This document shows positions 24,404 through 31,751 of a stretch of DNA of 64,000 bases, piece after piece. The notes under the pieces were generated by a model. The model did no database searches, was not told the origin of the DNA, and saw only the letters and a list, made by a program, of their open reading frames with translations. A program made the translations under genes and the position numbers. Numbering within the stretch: the stretch's first letter is position 1; every line of letters starts with the position of its first letter. Source of the stretch: Cytophagaceae bacterium SCN 52-12 (lineage in GTDB: Bacteria > Bacteroidota > Bacteroidia > Cytophagales > Spirosomataceae); NCBI GenBank assembly GCA_001724175.1, contig MEDT01000039.1, positions 28,007-92,006 on the forward strand. Reading direction: 5' to 3'.

Positions 24404-26770
24404 ATGAAACCGCTTTTCCGCATCGGGGTTTTGATCCTGATCTCTTTCCGGCTGGCAGGCCAGTCGGCGCTTGTCGAGGGCAGGGTGGCAGACAAGGGCA
24501 GCGGCCAGGCGCTGATCGGGGCGGTTGTAACAGCCCTCAGCCTGCCCGATTCGGCTGTAGTGCGGCAGACCACTACGACAGCGACCGGTAAATTCGGCCT
24601 GCTGGTGCCCCACGGAGGCCGGTATGCGCTGCAGGTAACATATGTCGGGTACGAAACGGCTTTCCTGCCCGCTGTACGGGTAAATAAGGAGCTGCTTATC
24701 CAGGCCGGCGACCTGATGCTGAAGGAGGATGCCGTTTTGCTCGGGGCAGTCTCGGTTTCCGGGAAGCGGGCGGCGATCAGCCAGGGAGTAGACAGGATGT
24801 CTGTCGATGTTTCAGGCAGCGCGATCGCGGAAGGCAACAATGTGCTGGAGCTTCTCGAGCGGACGCCCGGTATCAGCATGCAGGGCGAAGGCAGCTTTGC
24901 GGTAAACGGCAGAGAAGGCGCGAAAGTAATGCTTGACGGACGGACGACCTACCTCTCCGGCCCGCAGCTGGCGCTGCTTCTCAAAGGGATGCAGGCCAGG
25001 GATGTCGGCAAGATCGAAATCATGAGCAGCCCGTCGGCCCGCCAGGATGCCGAAGGCAGCGGAGGCCTCATCAATATCATCACGAAAAAGAACAGGAGAT
25101 CGTCGGGATGGAGCGGCGATGTTTTCAGCCGGGGGACGCTCGGGCGGAGGCCTCAATACGCTGCCGGCGGTGGGCTCAGCTACAAAACCGAAAAGCTGAA
25201 TGTATTCCTGAATGCCAGTCACGGGTACGATGAAAGCCGGGCGAGCAGCTATAACGAGCGGATTTTCACCGACAGCGAAAACGGGCTTTTGTCTACGCGC
25301 CAGCATGACGCCAGCCGGACAGATCCCGGGAGGAACTATGCCGTGCGGGGAGGCTTCGAATTCACTCCCGATACAAGCAGCGTGGCCGGTTTTTCGGCCA
25401 ACTGGATCAAAGGGCGCTATCTCAGCTTTTCAGATTCGGAGCTCGGGTTTTATGACCGCCGGCAAACGCTGCTCAGGCAGACAAAGACCCGCAGCGATTT
25501 CGATGAAATCTACAATAACCTCACCTACTCCCTCTATTATAACAGGCGTTTCAGAGGAGAAGGTCATGAGCTGAAAATCGCCGTTGACTATGCCCCGCAC
25601 GGGAACGCGTATGACAACGGGTTCTATACGAGGTATTTTGATGAAAGGGGAAACGTCAGCCGCATGCCGTCCGCGCGGAGGAACGTCCAGGACCTGGGCA
25701 ACACTACCTACGCCGCCGGCATAGATTATGTCCTGCCGGCAGGAAAAGATTCCAAAATCGAGGTGGGTTGGAAAGGAACCTACCTCTGCATCGACAACAG
25801 CGTCGGGAATGATACGCTCCGGGACGATACGGAATGGATGCGGGACAACGCTACCTCCAACGCTTTCCGGTACGGCCAGCACCTGCAGGCGGGATACCTG
25901 ATCTACAGCTCGAAGTTTAAAAAGCTTTCGTACCAGGCGGGCCTCAGGGGAGAGTATACCGGGACCCTGGCCGACCAGGTAACCCTGCACGAGCGGGTGA
26001 AACGTCATTACTTCGACCTTTTTCCCAACCTTTACCTGAACTATCCGCTTTCGGACAGGCATCATGCCAGGCTGGCCTACAGCCGGAGGATCGCGCGTCC
26101 GGGAGATCACGACGTCAACATTTTCAGGGGGTATGAAGATCCTTTCAATTACTGGGAAGGGAACGCCTTTTTACGGCCGTCCAAAACCCATGTCCTGGAG
26201 CTGGGTCATGCTTTTGATAACCAATTGTTTACGACCGTATCCTATAACCGGGGGACCGACGTGATCATGCACATCGCGCGGATAGGAGAGCAGCCGGGGG
26301 AAACGCTCACCCGGCCTGAAAATGTGGGGACTTTTGCAAACTACGGGCTTAGCATCATGTATAATACTTCTTTTAATTCCTGGTGGGATGTTTCCAGCTA
26401 CCTCAACGGGTTTCGAAACGAATACCGGGGCAGCTTTGGAGAGGTGCCGCTTGACAACAGCGCCAACAGCTGGTCGGCCAACACGCGGCACAGCCTGCGC
26501 CTGTCGGAAGCTTTCCAGCTGGAAGGGGTCGGCTACTATCGCTCCGGGACGGCATCAGGCGTGATGACGACGGCGCCTGCATACGGGCTCGACGTCAGCG
26601 TCAGCCGGTCGCTGGCGGAGAAGAAGCTGATGATCAGGCTGGCCGGTACGGGAATCATCCGGAACGGGAAGCCCGAAACAAGCGCTTTGTACGGGAATTT
26701 GCGAAGTTTCGGGTACGCCCGGCCCGATAACCGCAAAGTGACGCTGTCGCTGAGCTACAGGTTTGAATGA
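24404..26770 (+). CDS. TonB-dependent receptor, outer-membrane beta-barrel family (PF14905)
   Basis: A 788-residue outer-membrane receptor. After the signal peptide comes a carboxypeptidase-like regulatory domain (VEGRVADKGSGQALIGAVVT, GRYALQVTYVGYET), then a plug (VLELLERTPGISMQGEG, VNGREGAKVMLDGRTTYLSG, KIEIMSSPSARQDAEGSGGL) and a long barrel of the OMP_b-brl_3 type ending in VTLSLSYRFE. Family members take up unknown small ligands or peptides. It is translationally adjacent to the YncE-like propeller gene. A strong hairpin follows the stop, so the L,D-transpeptidase genes downstream are probably a separate unit. Confidence 0.92.
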   Translation: MKPLFRIGVLILISFRLAGQSALVEGRVADKGSGQALIGAVVTALSLPDSAVVRQTTTTATGKFGLLVPHGGRYALQVTYVGYETAFLPAVRVNKELLIQAGDLMLKEDAVLLGAVSVSGKRAAISQGVDRMSVDVSGSAIAEGNNVLELLERTPGISMQGEGSFAVNGREGAKVMLDGRTTYLSGPQLALLLKGMQARDVGKIEIMSSPSARQDAEGSGGLINIITKKNRRSSGWSGDVFSRGTLGRRPQYAAGGGLSYKTEKLNVFLNASHGYDESRASSYNERIFTDSENGLLSTRQHDASRTDPGRNYAVRGGFEFTPDTSSVAGFSANWIKGRYLSFSDSELGFYDRRQTLLRQTKTRSDFDEIYNNLTYSLYYNRRFRGEGHELKIAVDYAPHGNAYDNGFYTRYFDERGNVSRMPSARRNVQDLGNTTYAAGIDYVLPAGKDSKIEVGWKGTYLCIDNSVGNDTLRDDTEWMRDNATSNAFRYGQHLQAGYLIYSSKFKKLSYQAGLRGEYTGTLADQVTLHERVKRHYFDLFPNLYLNYPLSDRHHARLAYSRRIARPGDHDVNIFRGYEDPFNYWEGNAFLRPSKTHVLELGHAFDNQLFTTVSYNRGTDVIMHIARIGEQPGETLTRPENVGTFANYGLSIMYNTSFNSWWDVSSYLNGFRNEYRGSFGEVPLDNSANSWSANTRHSLRLSEAFQLEGVGYYRSGTASGVMTTAPAYGLDVSVSRSLAEKKLMIRLAGTGIIRNGKPETSALYGNLRSFGYARPDNRKVTLSLSYRFE

Positions 26771-26799
26771 ACCGGCTGCCCGCCTCGCAGCCGGTTCTT
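26771..26799 (+). terminator. Terminator hairpin after the TonB receptor gene
   Basis: A 9-bp stem (ACCGGCTGC at 26771-26779, GCAGCCGGT at 26787-26795) begins right after the stop codon and is followed by TCTTG. The stem is strong but the T tract is poor. Confidence 0.55.
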
Positions 26800-26861
26800 G
26801 AAAGCGGAAGATTTGCACTGCAGATGTACGCATTCCGGACCGGCGGGCGTTAATGAAGGAA

Positions 26862-26917
26862 TAAGCCGGTGATAACGCCGGCTGATAGCTGACAGCCGAT
26901 GGCTGATCGCTTTTTAT
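26862..26917. repeat. Dispersed intergenic repeat, copy 2 (short)
   Basis: It contains GCTGATAGCTGA (26881-26892), identical to the right arm of copy 1, followed by CAGCCGATGGCTGATCGC and a run of T. A small hairpin (GCCGG/CCGGC) precedes it. It lies just upstream of the first L,D-transpeptidase gene. Confidence 0.5.
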
Positions 26918-26930
26918 ACGGATTATACGG

Positions 26931-27647
26931 ATGAAAGTAAAAGCAAATTGCTTCGGCTGGCTCCTGTTCGGGTTCCTGTTGTTTGGCTGGTCCCGGGAAC
27001 CGTCCGGAGAGCAGGCGCCGCCGGGAAGCCTCCGGATCGAAAACCCGGTTGAGGAATGGCAGGCTTTATACGATTCGCTCGGGCTTGGTGCAAAGGGATT
27101 GTCGCAGAAAGCCTTCGAGCTGGCATGGACGGGGTTCAGTGAACTGAAGTACAGCAGGCCCTACCTGGCTATTGCCGACTTTACACAATCGTCAGGGAAA
27201 AAGCGGCTGTATGTGCTGGATATGGTAAAAAAGGAGCTGGTCATCCAGACGCTCGTAGCGCACGGGCGCAACTCGGGGGAGGAATATGCCAGCCGTTTTT
27301 CGAACCGGGAAGGATCCTACCAGTCCAGCCTCGGCTTCTACAGGACTGCGGGTACCTACCAGGGAAAACACGGGCTGTCGCTGCGGCTCGAAGGCGTGGA
27401 GCCGGGGATCAACGACCAGGCTGCGAGAAGGGCTATCGTCATGCATGGCGCCGAATATGTAAGCGAAAAGTTTATCCGGCTGACGGGAAGGCTGGGGAGA
27501 AGCCAGGGCTGCCCCGCCATACCCGTAGAAGAGCACAGGAAGCTGATAGGGCTTCTGAAAGAGGGGAGCGGATTGTTTATTTATGCCGACAGCGATAAAT
27601 ATTTGGCAGATTCGCCTTTATTGAGTAAGCTTAGGCCAAGCGTTTAA
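26931..27647 (+). CDS. Murein L,D-transpeptidase catalytic domain protein (YkuD_2 type)
   Basis: A 238-residue exported protein with N-terminal hydrophobic signal (CFGWLLFGFLLFGW). The catalytic domain shows YLAIADFTQSSGKKRLYVLD, VAHGRNSGEEYASRFSN, SSLGFYRT, the histidine motif VMHGAEYVS (His172) and the nucleophile motif GRSQGCPAIP (Cys194). This is the PF13645-type family common in Bacteroidota. Such enzymes form or edit 3-3 cross-links or attach proteins to peptidoglycan. It is followed after 20 bases by a second, larger L,D-transpeptidase gene. Confidence 0.88.
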   Translation: MKVKANCFGWLLFGFLLFGWSREPSGEQAPPGSLRIENPVEEWQALYDSLGLGAKGLSQKAFELAWTGFSELKYSRPYLAIADFTQSSGKKRLYVLDMVKKELVIQTLVAHGRNSGEEYASRFSNREGSYQSSLGFYRTAGTYQGKHGLSLRLEGVEPGINDQAARRAIVMHGAEYVSEKFIRLTGRLGRSQGCPAIPVEEHRKLIGLLKEGSGLFIYADSDKYLADSPLLSKLRPSV

Positions 27648-27667
27648 ACCCCGTTTACAGGCCACCG

Positions 27668-29281
27668 ATGATGCGTACCCTTACTTTGGTCGTTTTCCTG
27701 GCGACAGCTTTTCTTGTATGGAACTGTGCTCAAAAGAAGAAGCCGGCTTTTGAGATAGCCGGACTGGACACGACGATTACAGCCAAAAATTCTTTCAGTG
27801 AGCTGTTCCTCGATTCGGCCGCTCTTACCCGCTTTACAGAGGGGCGGGCGCTGCACGACAGTCTCGCCGCGCGTATGCGCAGCTTCTACAACAGCCGGAA
27901 TTACCAGTTTGCGTGGTTTTTCCCGACCGGTATGGCCGATTATGTGCGTACGTTTCTCAATATGCAGAACCAGTACCTCTATTATTCAGGCGACAGCACT
28001 ATCTATCTTTCCGGGCTGGAGGCGCGTATCGATTCGCTTGCCGCCAGGACGGATATCAATCCCGCCGACAGCCTGATCCGCGATACGGAGCTTTTGCTTA
28101 CCTACCAGTTTTTTCGCTATGCCTATTACGCCTATTCGGGCGACCGGCGCGTAAGCCTGCGCGACCTGGGGTGGTTCATACCCCGTAAAAAGCTGGACCT
28201 GGTACCGTTCCTCGATTCGCTGGTTGCCAATAAAGGGAGGCGGGTGGAGGAATATGAGCCGGTGAACCCCCAGTATAACAGGCTGAAGAATTTCCTGCTG
28301 CGTTTTTACGAGCTGGACAATGAAGCGCAGTGGACTGATCTGGTGCCGGGAAAAAAAGTATACAGGGAAGGAGATTCGGATGAGATCGTCAGGGAAGTAA
28401 GAAAGAGATTGTCGATGCTGGGCTACGGGGCTGAAGGGGAGGCAGACAGCCTGGCTACCGTTACGCCTGCGCTGACGGCCTCGGTAAAGGACTTCCAGGC
28501 GCATTACGGACTGCCGGGGGACGGACAGCTGAACGCCGCTTTTTTCCGGGAGCTGAATGTGCCTCCCCGGCAGCGGATCAGGCAGATACTGATCAATATG
28601 GAACGTATGCGCTGGATGCCCGAAAACCCGGATACGGATTACCTGCTGGTCAATATTCCCGAATTCCGCCTGCATGTATATGAGAAAGGAAAGCCTGCTT
28701 TCAGGATGAACGTGGTAGTAGGCTCAGCCGCGCACAATACGGTCGTGTTTTCGGACGTGGTAAGCCAGATCGTGTTCAGCCCGTACTGGAATGTGCCGGC
28801 CAGCATCCTTAACAACGAAATCCGCCCGGCGCTGGCGAAGAATCCCAACTACCTTGCACGCCACAATATGGAATGGCACGGATCGTCGGTACGGCAGAAG
28901 CCTGGGCCGCGCAATTCCCTGGGGCTCGTCAAGTTCCTTTTTCCCAACAGCTATAATATTTACCTTCACGATACGCCTTCCAAACAGCTGTTCGACGAGT
29001 CGAAACGTGCGTTCAGCCACGGGTGCATCCGGGTTTCGGAGCCGCAGAAGCTGGCCGAATTCCTGCTGCGCAAGGATTCCACCTGGACCACCGAAAAAAT
29101 CGTAGCCGCCATGCATGCAGGCAAGGAGCGGGCGGTACGATTGAAACCCCATGAGCAGGTACCGGTCGTGATCGGGTACTTTACAGCATGGGTGGGAAGC
29201 GACGGGAAGCTCAATTTCCGGAACGACGTGTATGGTCACGACCGGAAGATGGAGGCGCGGTATTTCGGAAGTGAAAAATAA
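27668..29281 (+). CDS. L,D-transpeptidase, YcbB/LdtD-like
   Basis: A 537-residue protein with an N-terminal signal, possibly lipidated (FLVWNC; the lipobox is weak). The N-terminal half is a scaffold domain with AFFYNSRNYQFAW-type features (RSFYNSRNYQFAWF). A peptidoglycan-binding domain lies at about 235-300 (EIVREVRKRLSMLGYG, VKDFQAHYGLPGDGQL). The catalytic domain includes DYLLVNIPEFRLHVYEKGKP, MNVVVGSAAHNTVVFSD, YWNVPASI and SHGCIRVSEP with Cys453. The order matches YcbB/LdtD, which makes 3-3 cross-links in the periplasm. It ends 13 bases before the stop of the convergent PepSY gene. Confidence 0.92.
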   Translation: MMRTLTLVVFLATAFLVWNCAQKKKPAFEIAGLDTTITAKNSFSELFLDSAALTRFTEGRALHDSLAARMRSFYNSRNYQFAWFFPTGMADYVRTFLNMQNQYLYYSGDSTIYLSGLEARIDSLAARTDINPADSLIRDTELLLTYQFFRYAYYAYSGDRRVSLRDLGWFIPRKKLDLVPFLDSLVANKGRRVEEYEPVNPQYNRLKNFLLRFYELDNEAQWTDLVPGKKVYREGDSDEIVREVRKRLSMLGYGAEGEADSLATVTPALTASVKDFQAHYGLPGDGQLNAAFFRELNVPPRQRIRQILINMERMRWMPENPDTDYLLVNIPEFRLHVYEKGKPAFRMNVVVGSAAHNTVVFSDVVSQIVFSPYWNVPASILNNEIRPALAKNPNYLARHNMEWHGSSVRQKPGPRNSLGLVKFLFPNSYNIYLHDTPSKQLFDESKRAFSHGCIRVSEPQKLAEFLLRKDSTWTTEKIVAAMHAGKERAVRLKPHEQVPVVIGYFTAWVGSDGKLNFRNDVYGHDRKMEARYFGSEK

Positions 29282-29294
29282 ATAAACGGCTGCT

Positions 29295-30449
29295 TCAGGC
29301 CGGGCCCGGTATCGGGACCCTCCCGGCGCTGCTGCGCCGCTTTCCGGGCTTTTTCTTTCTTTTTCCCAGCCAGACCAGAAACCCGGTAAAAGGCAGGCTC
29401 GCCGAAATCAGGCTGGCCAGGAAGTAAAGAATTTTAGTCGGCATGCCCATTACCAGCCCGGTATGGATCCCGTAGTTGGCGCGCATGATCCAGTCGGCGG
29501 CCTTTTCCTCGCTCATGGGTTTTTCGGTCCTCCCTACCGGCGTGAGCGTCTGCAAGTCGAAGTAGATATAGCGCCAGGAGCCGTGGTGCATGTCCGTGCA
29601 GGTGTAAAGCGGCTCGTTAGGATCGTCCGGGTAGCCTATGATGACGGCTTCCTTGTTATGCATCGCGTATTCTTTCCTGACCTTATGCCAGACCTGATCG
29701 GTTTTAGCCATCATTTCCGCCTCTTCCATTGACACCGGGGCTTTTTCCTCCTTAGGCATATTCCTGCGTTCCTTCCGCGCCTTGTTGTCGCCGCCCGCAA
29801 GCCAGTAGACGCTGCTGCGGGCCCAGGTGAAGCTCATTACAAGACCGGAAATAGCCATGATCAGCGCAAAGATCAGGCTGTAGAAGCCCAGCACGTTATG
29901 CAGGTCGTAGTTAACCCGTTTGAAGCCGGCTTTCCATTTGATCCGGAAGCTTTTCTCGCGGCTTACCCTTGTCCACTTTTTAGGCCACCACAGGATGAGC
30001 CCCGAGATCAGCAGCAGGAAAAATATAAACGTTGCCCACCCGACAATGGGCCGGCCGATCTTATTGGGAAGCCAAAGATGGCGGTGACCTTCGTCGATGA
30101 AGTGAAAAAAGTCTTCGTGATCGACCAGCGCGAGCATTTCGGCGGTGTAAGGGTTTACATACAATACCGAATCCGAATTCAGGTTTATTTTTACGGATTT
30201 GTCAAGCCCGTAATACCAGGCGCTGTTGATTTCCAGCCCGGGTACGAATTCTTTTACCGCCTTGAAAATGGCGGAAGGAGGGAGCTGTTCTTCGCTGGTA
30301 CGCGGCTCGACCGTACGCCACGGATGGAAAAAGTCGGAAAGCTCCTCCTGGAATACCAGTATGCAGCCCGTAATGCTCAGGATGAAAACGACTATGCCGG
30401 AGGCAAGACCCAGCCAGAGATGGAGCCAGGCGTTGATTTTGCTGAACAT
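29295..30449 (-). CDS. xusC: PepSY-associated inner-membrane protein, XusC-like
   Basis: A 384-residue PepSY_TM protein (PF03929). It has an N-terminal helix with conserved His (KINAWLHLWLGLASGIVVFI), a periplasmic PepSY stretch, the motif HRHLWLPNKIGRPIVGWATF at the start of helix 2, KRVNYDLHNVLGFYSLIF for helix 3, a second periplasmic loop, NYGIHTGLVMG and a final helix (LISASLPFTGFLVWLGKRKK). Relatives act in the inner membrane in ferric-siderophore use, probably reducing iron or helping transport. As the last gene after TonB receptor and DUF4374 genes it matches XusC of Bacteroides. The assignment rests on order and architecture, not on sequence comparison. Confidence 0.85.
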   Translation of the reverse strand: MFSKINAWLHLWLGLASGIVVFILSITGCILVFQEELSDFFHPWRTVEPRTSEEQLPPSAIFKAVKEFVPGLEINSAWYYGLDKSVKINLNSDSVLYVNPYTAEMLALVDHEDFFHFIDEGHRHLWLPNKIGRPIVGWATFIFFLLLISGLILWWPKKWTRVSREKSFRIKWKAGFKRVNYDLHNVLGFYSLIFALIMAISGLVMSFTWARSSVYWLAGGDNKARKERRNMPKEEKAPVSMEEAEMMAKTDQVWHKVRKEYAMHNKEAVIIGYPDDPNEPLYTCTDMHHGSWRYIYFDLQTLTPVGRTEKPMSEEKAADWIMRANYGIHTGLVMGMPTKILYFLASLISASLPFTGFLVWLGKRKKKPGKRRSSAGRVPIPGPA

Positions 30450-30470
30450 AGAAATTGGTTAAGAGTAGTT

Positions 30471-30494
30471 CGCCCGTGTGCAGGCACACGGGCG
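30471..30494. promoter_or_regulatory. Perfect 10-bp hairpin between xusB-like and xusC-like genes
   Basis: CGCCCGTGTG (30471-30480) and CACACGGGCG (30485-30494) pair perfectly around CAGG, in the 63-base gap between the DUF4374 stop and the PepSY start (minus strand). With no T tract after it on the minus strand, it looks like an mRNA-stabilising or processing element that lowers expression of the inner-membrane gene relative to the lipoprotein. Confidence 0.55.
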
Positions 30495-30512
30495 AATTGC
30501 GTATGAAGATTT

Positions 30513-31736
30513 TTATTCGTTGAGCTTGAAGAGCGTCGGCGTATTGTTGCTGCCTCCTTCCACCTTCAGACCCCGTTGGAAAGTGTTTTTAGCGCCGTCG
30601 TATTCCCAGACATAGATCGCGTCGGCAGTGGGATCGTTCACCGCGATGTAGGCTTTTCCTTCATGGACAACGGCCGAGCGTGAGTTCAGCACAAGCGGCA
30701 GGTCGAGCTTGCGGACCACCTGCTGGGTATTGACATCTACGACCAGGTATTCCCACATGGACGCATACCACCAGTCGTTCCATTCCTTAACGTTGGTTTC
30801 GGCGTCGTGGGCGCTGATCACGATCGCCTTCCCGTCGCCGAGATAGGCCACGCCCAGCTGCTTGTCGCCGTTCCTGATAGCCGATACGTTAAAGAAATAG
30901 CCGGGGTCGATCTCGAAACTGCCGTCTTTTACCCGGAAAAAGCCGGTCGGCATGTCAGGTTTGTTAGCGCCCAGGGCAATCGGGTGCGTCAGGATATAGG
31001 TGTTGCCGTTTTCGGTAAACTGGCTGAAATACCCGTTGCGAAGCGCGCCGATAGGCGCCGATCTGCCGTCTTTGCTGGTGACCTTCAGGTTGGTCAGGCT
31101 GGGGAAATCCATTACGGCCAGGTAGGAAGAGTCGTAATGCACCTTTGTCGCTTCGTTGTAGAGCCCGTAGCCGATCAGGAGCTTGTTGCCTTTCGGAATG
31201 GCCGAGAAGATCCTCCTGCTATGGTCCGCCGGGATCCCGGTTTTTTCAAATTCCCCGCTTTTGACCAGGGTCATGGTGGCGGTGTTGACGATGGCGTACA
31301 GGTTGGAGCTCCTGGGGCCGAACATGACCTGGTTGTCGTCCAGCCATACATGCCATCCGAGGTACGGGCTGGGGAATTCCGTGAAGACGATTTCCGAGAC
31401 GGTCGTCAATATGTCATTTTCAAACCGGTATTTGCCGAATTTGCCGGCATTGGGGTTCAGGTGGTAGAAATCGCGCCCTTTCTGGATGATGTTTTCCTCC
31501 CAGGTGAAGATATTCGTCACGTCGGTCCCTTTCCCGACCGGCGATATGACGCCCTCGGTAAGGGAACCGGCCCCTAACAGGTAGTTATTGCCGTTGTCGG
31601 CTGTGAATATGATCGCATATTCTCCGGGGGTTTCGGGGGTGGGAGTCTCCCCGTTGTCGTCGTCTTTGCATGAAGCAAGTCCTGCGAGAGATACGATACC
31701 AAGGAACAGCAGCCCTTTTTTAAATGAATTGTACAT
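30513..31736 (-). CDS. xusB: DUF4374 surface lipoprotein, XusB-like
   Basis: A 407-residue lipoprotein with lipobox LASC. The mature N-terminus CKDDDNGE is acidic and fits the Bacteroidota lipoprotein export signal, so surface exposure is expected. DUF4374 is a beta-propeller; the repeat-like stretches YAIIFTADNGNNYLLGAG, PYLGWHVWLDDNQVMFG, LGVAYLGDGKAIVIS and EGKAYIAVNDPTADAIYVWE are visible. XusB of Bacteroides binds ferric enterobactin-type siderophores and hands them to XusA. The gene sits 15 bases after the TonB receptor gene and before the PepSY gene, the same order as xusABC. The ligand here is unknown. Confidence 0.86.
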   Translation of the reverse strand: MYNSFKKGLLFLGIVSLAGLASCKDDDNGETPTPETPGEYAIIFTADNGNNYLLGAGSLTEGVISPVGKGTDVTNIFTWEENIIQKGRDFYHLNPNAGKFGKYRFENDILTTVSEIVFTEFPSPYLGWHVWLDDNQVMFGPRSSNLYAIVNTATMTLVKSGEFEKTGIPADHSRRIFSAIPKGNKLLIGYGLYNEATKVHYDSSYLAVMDFPSLTNLKVTSKDGRSAPIGALRNGYFSQFTENGNTYILTHPIALGANKPDMPTGFFRVKDGSFEIDPGYFFNVSAIRNGDKQLGVAYLGDGKAIVISAHDAETNVKEWNDWWYASMWEYLVVDVNTQQVVRKLDLPLVLNSRSAVVHEGKAYIAVNDPTADAIYVWEYDGAKNTFQRGLKVEGGSNNTPTLFKLNE

Positions 31737-31751
31737 GGTTTTTATGGTGAT

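Noticed and set aside
23372-24613. A 413-codon minus-strand open frame opposite the YncE-like gene
   Set aside because: The plus strand encodes a seven-bladed propeller with signal peptide; the antisense frame has no family features.
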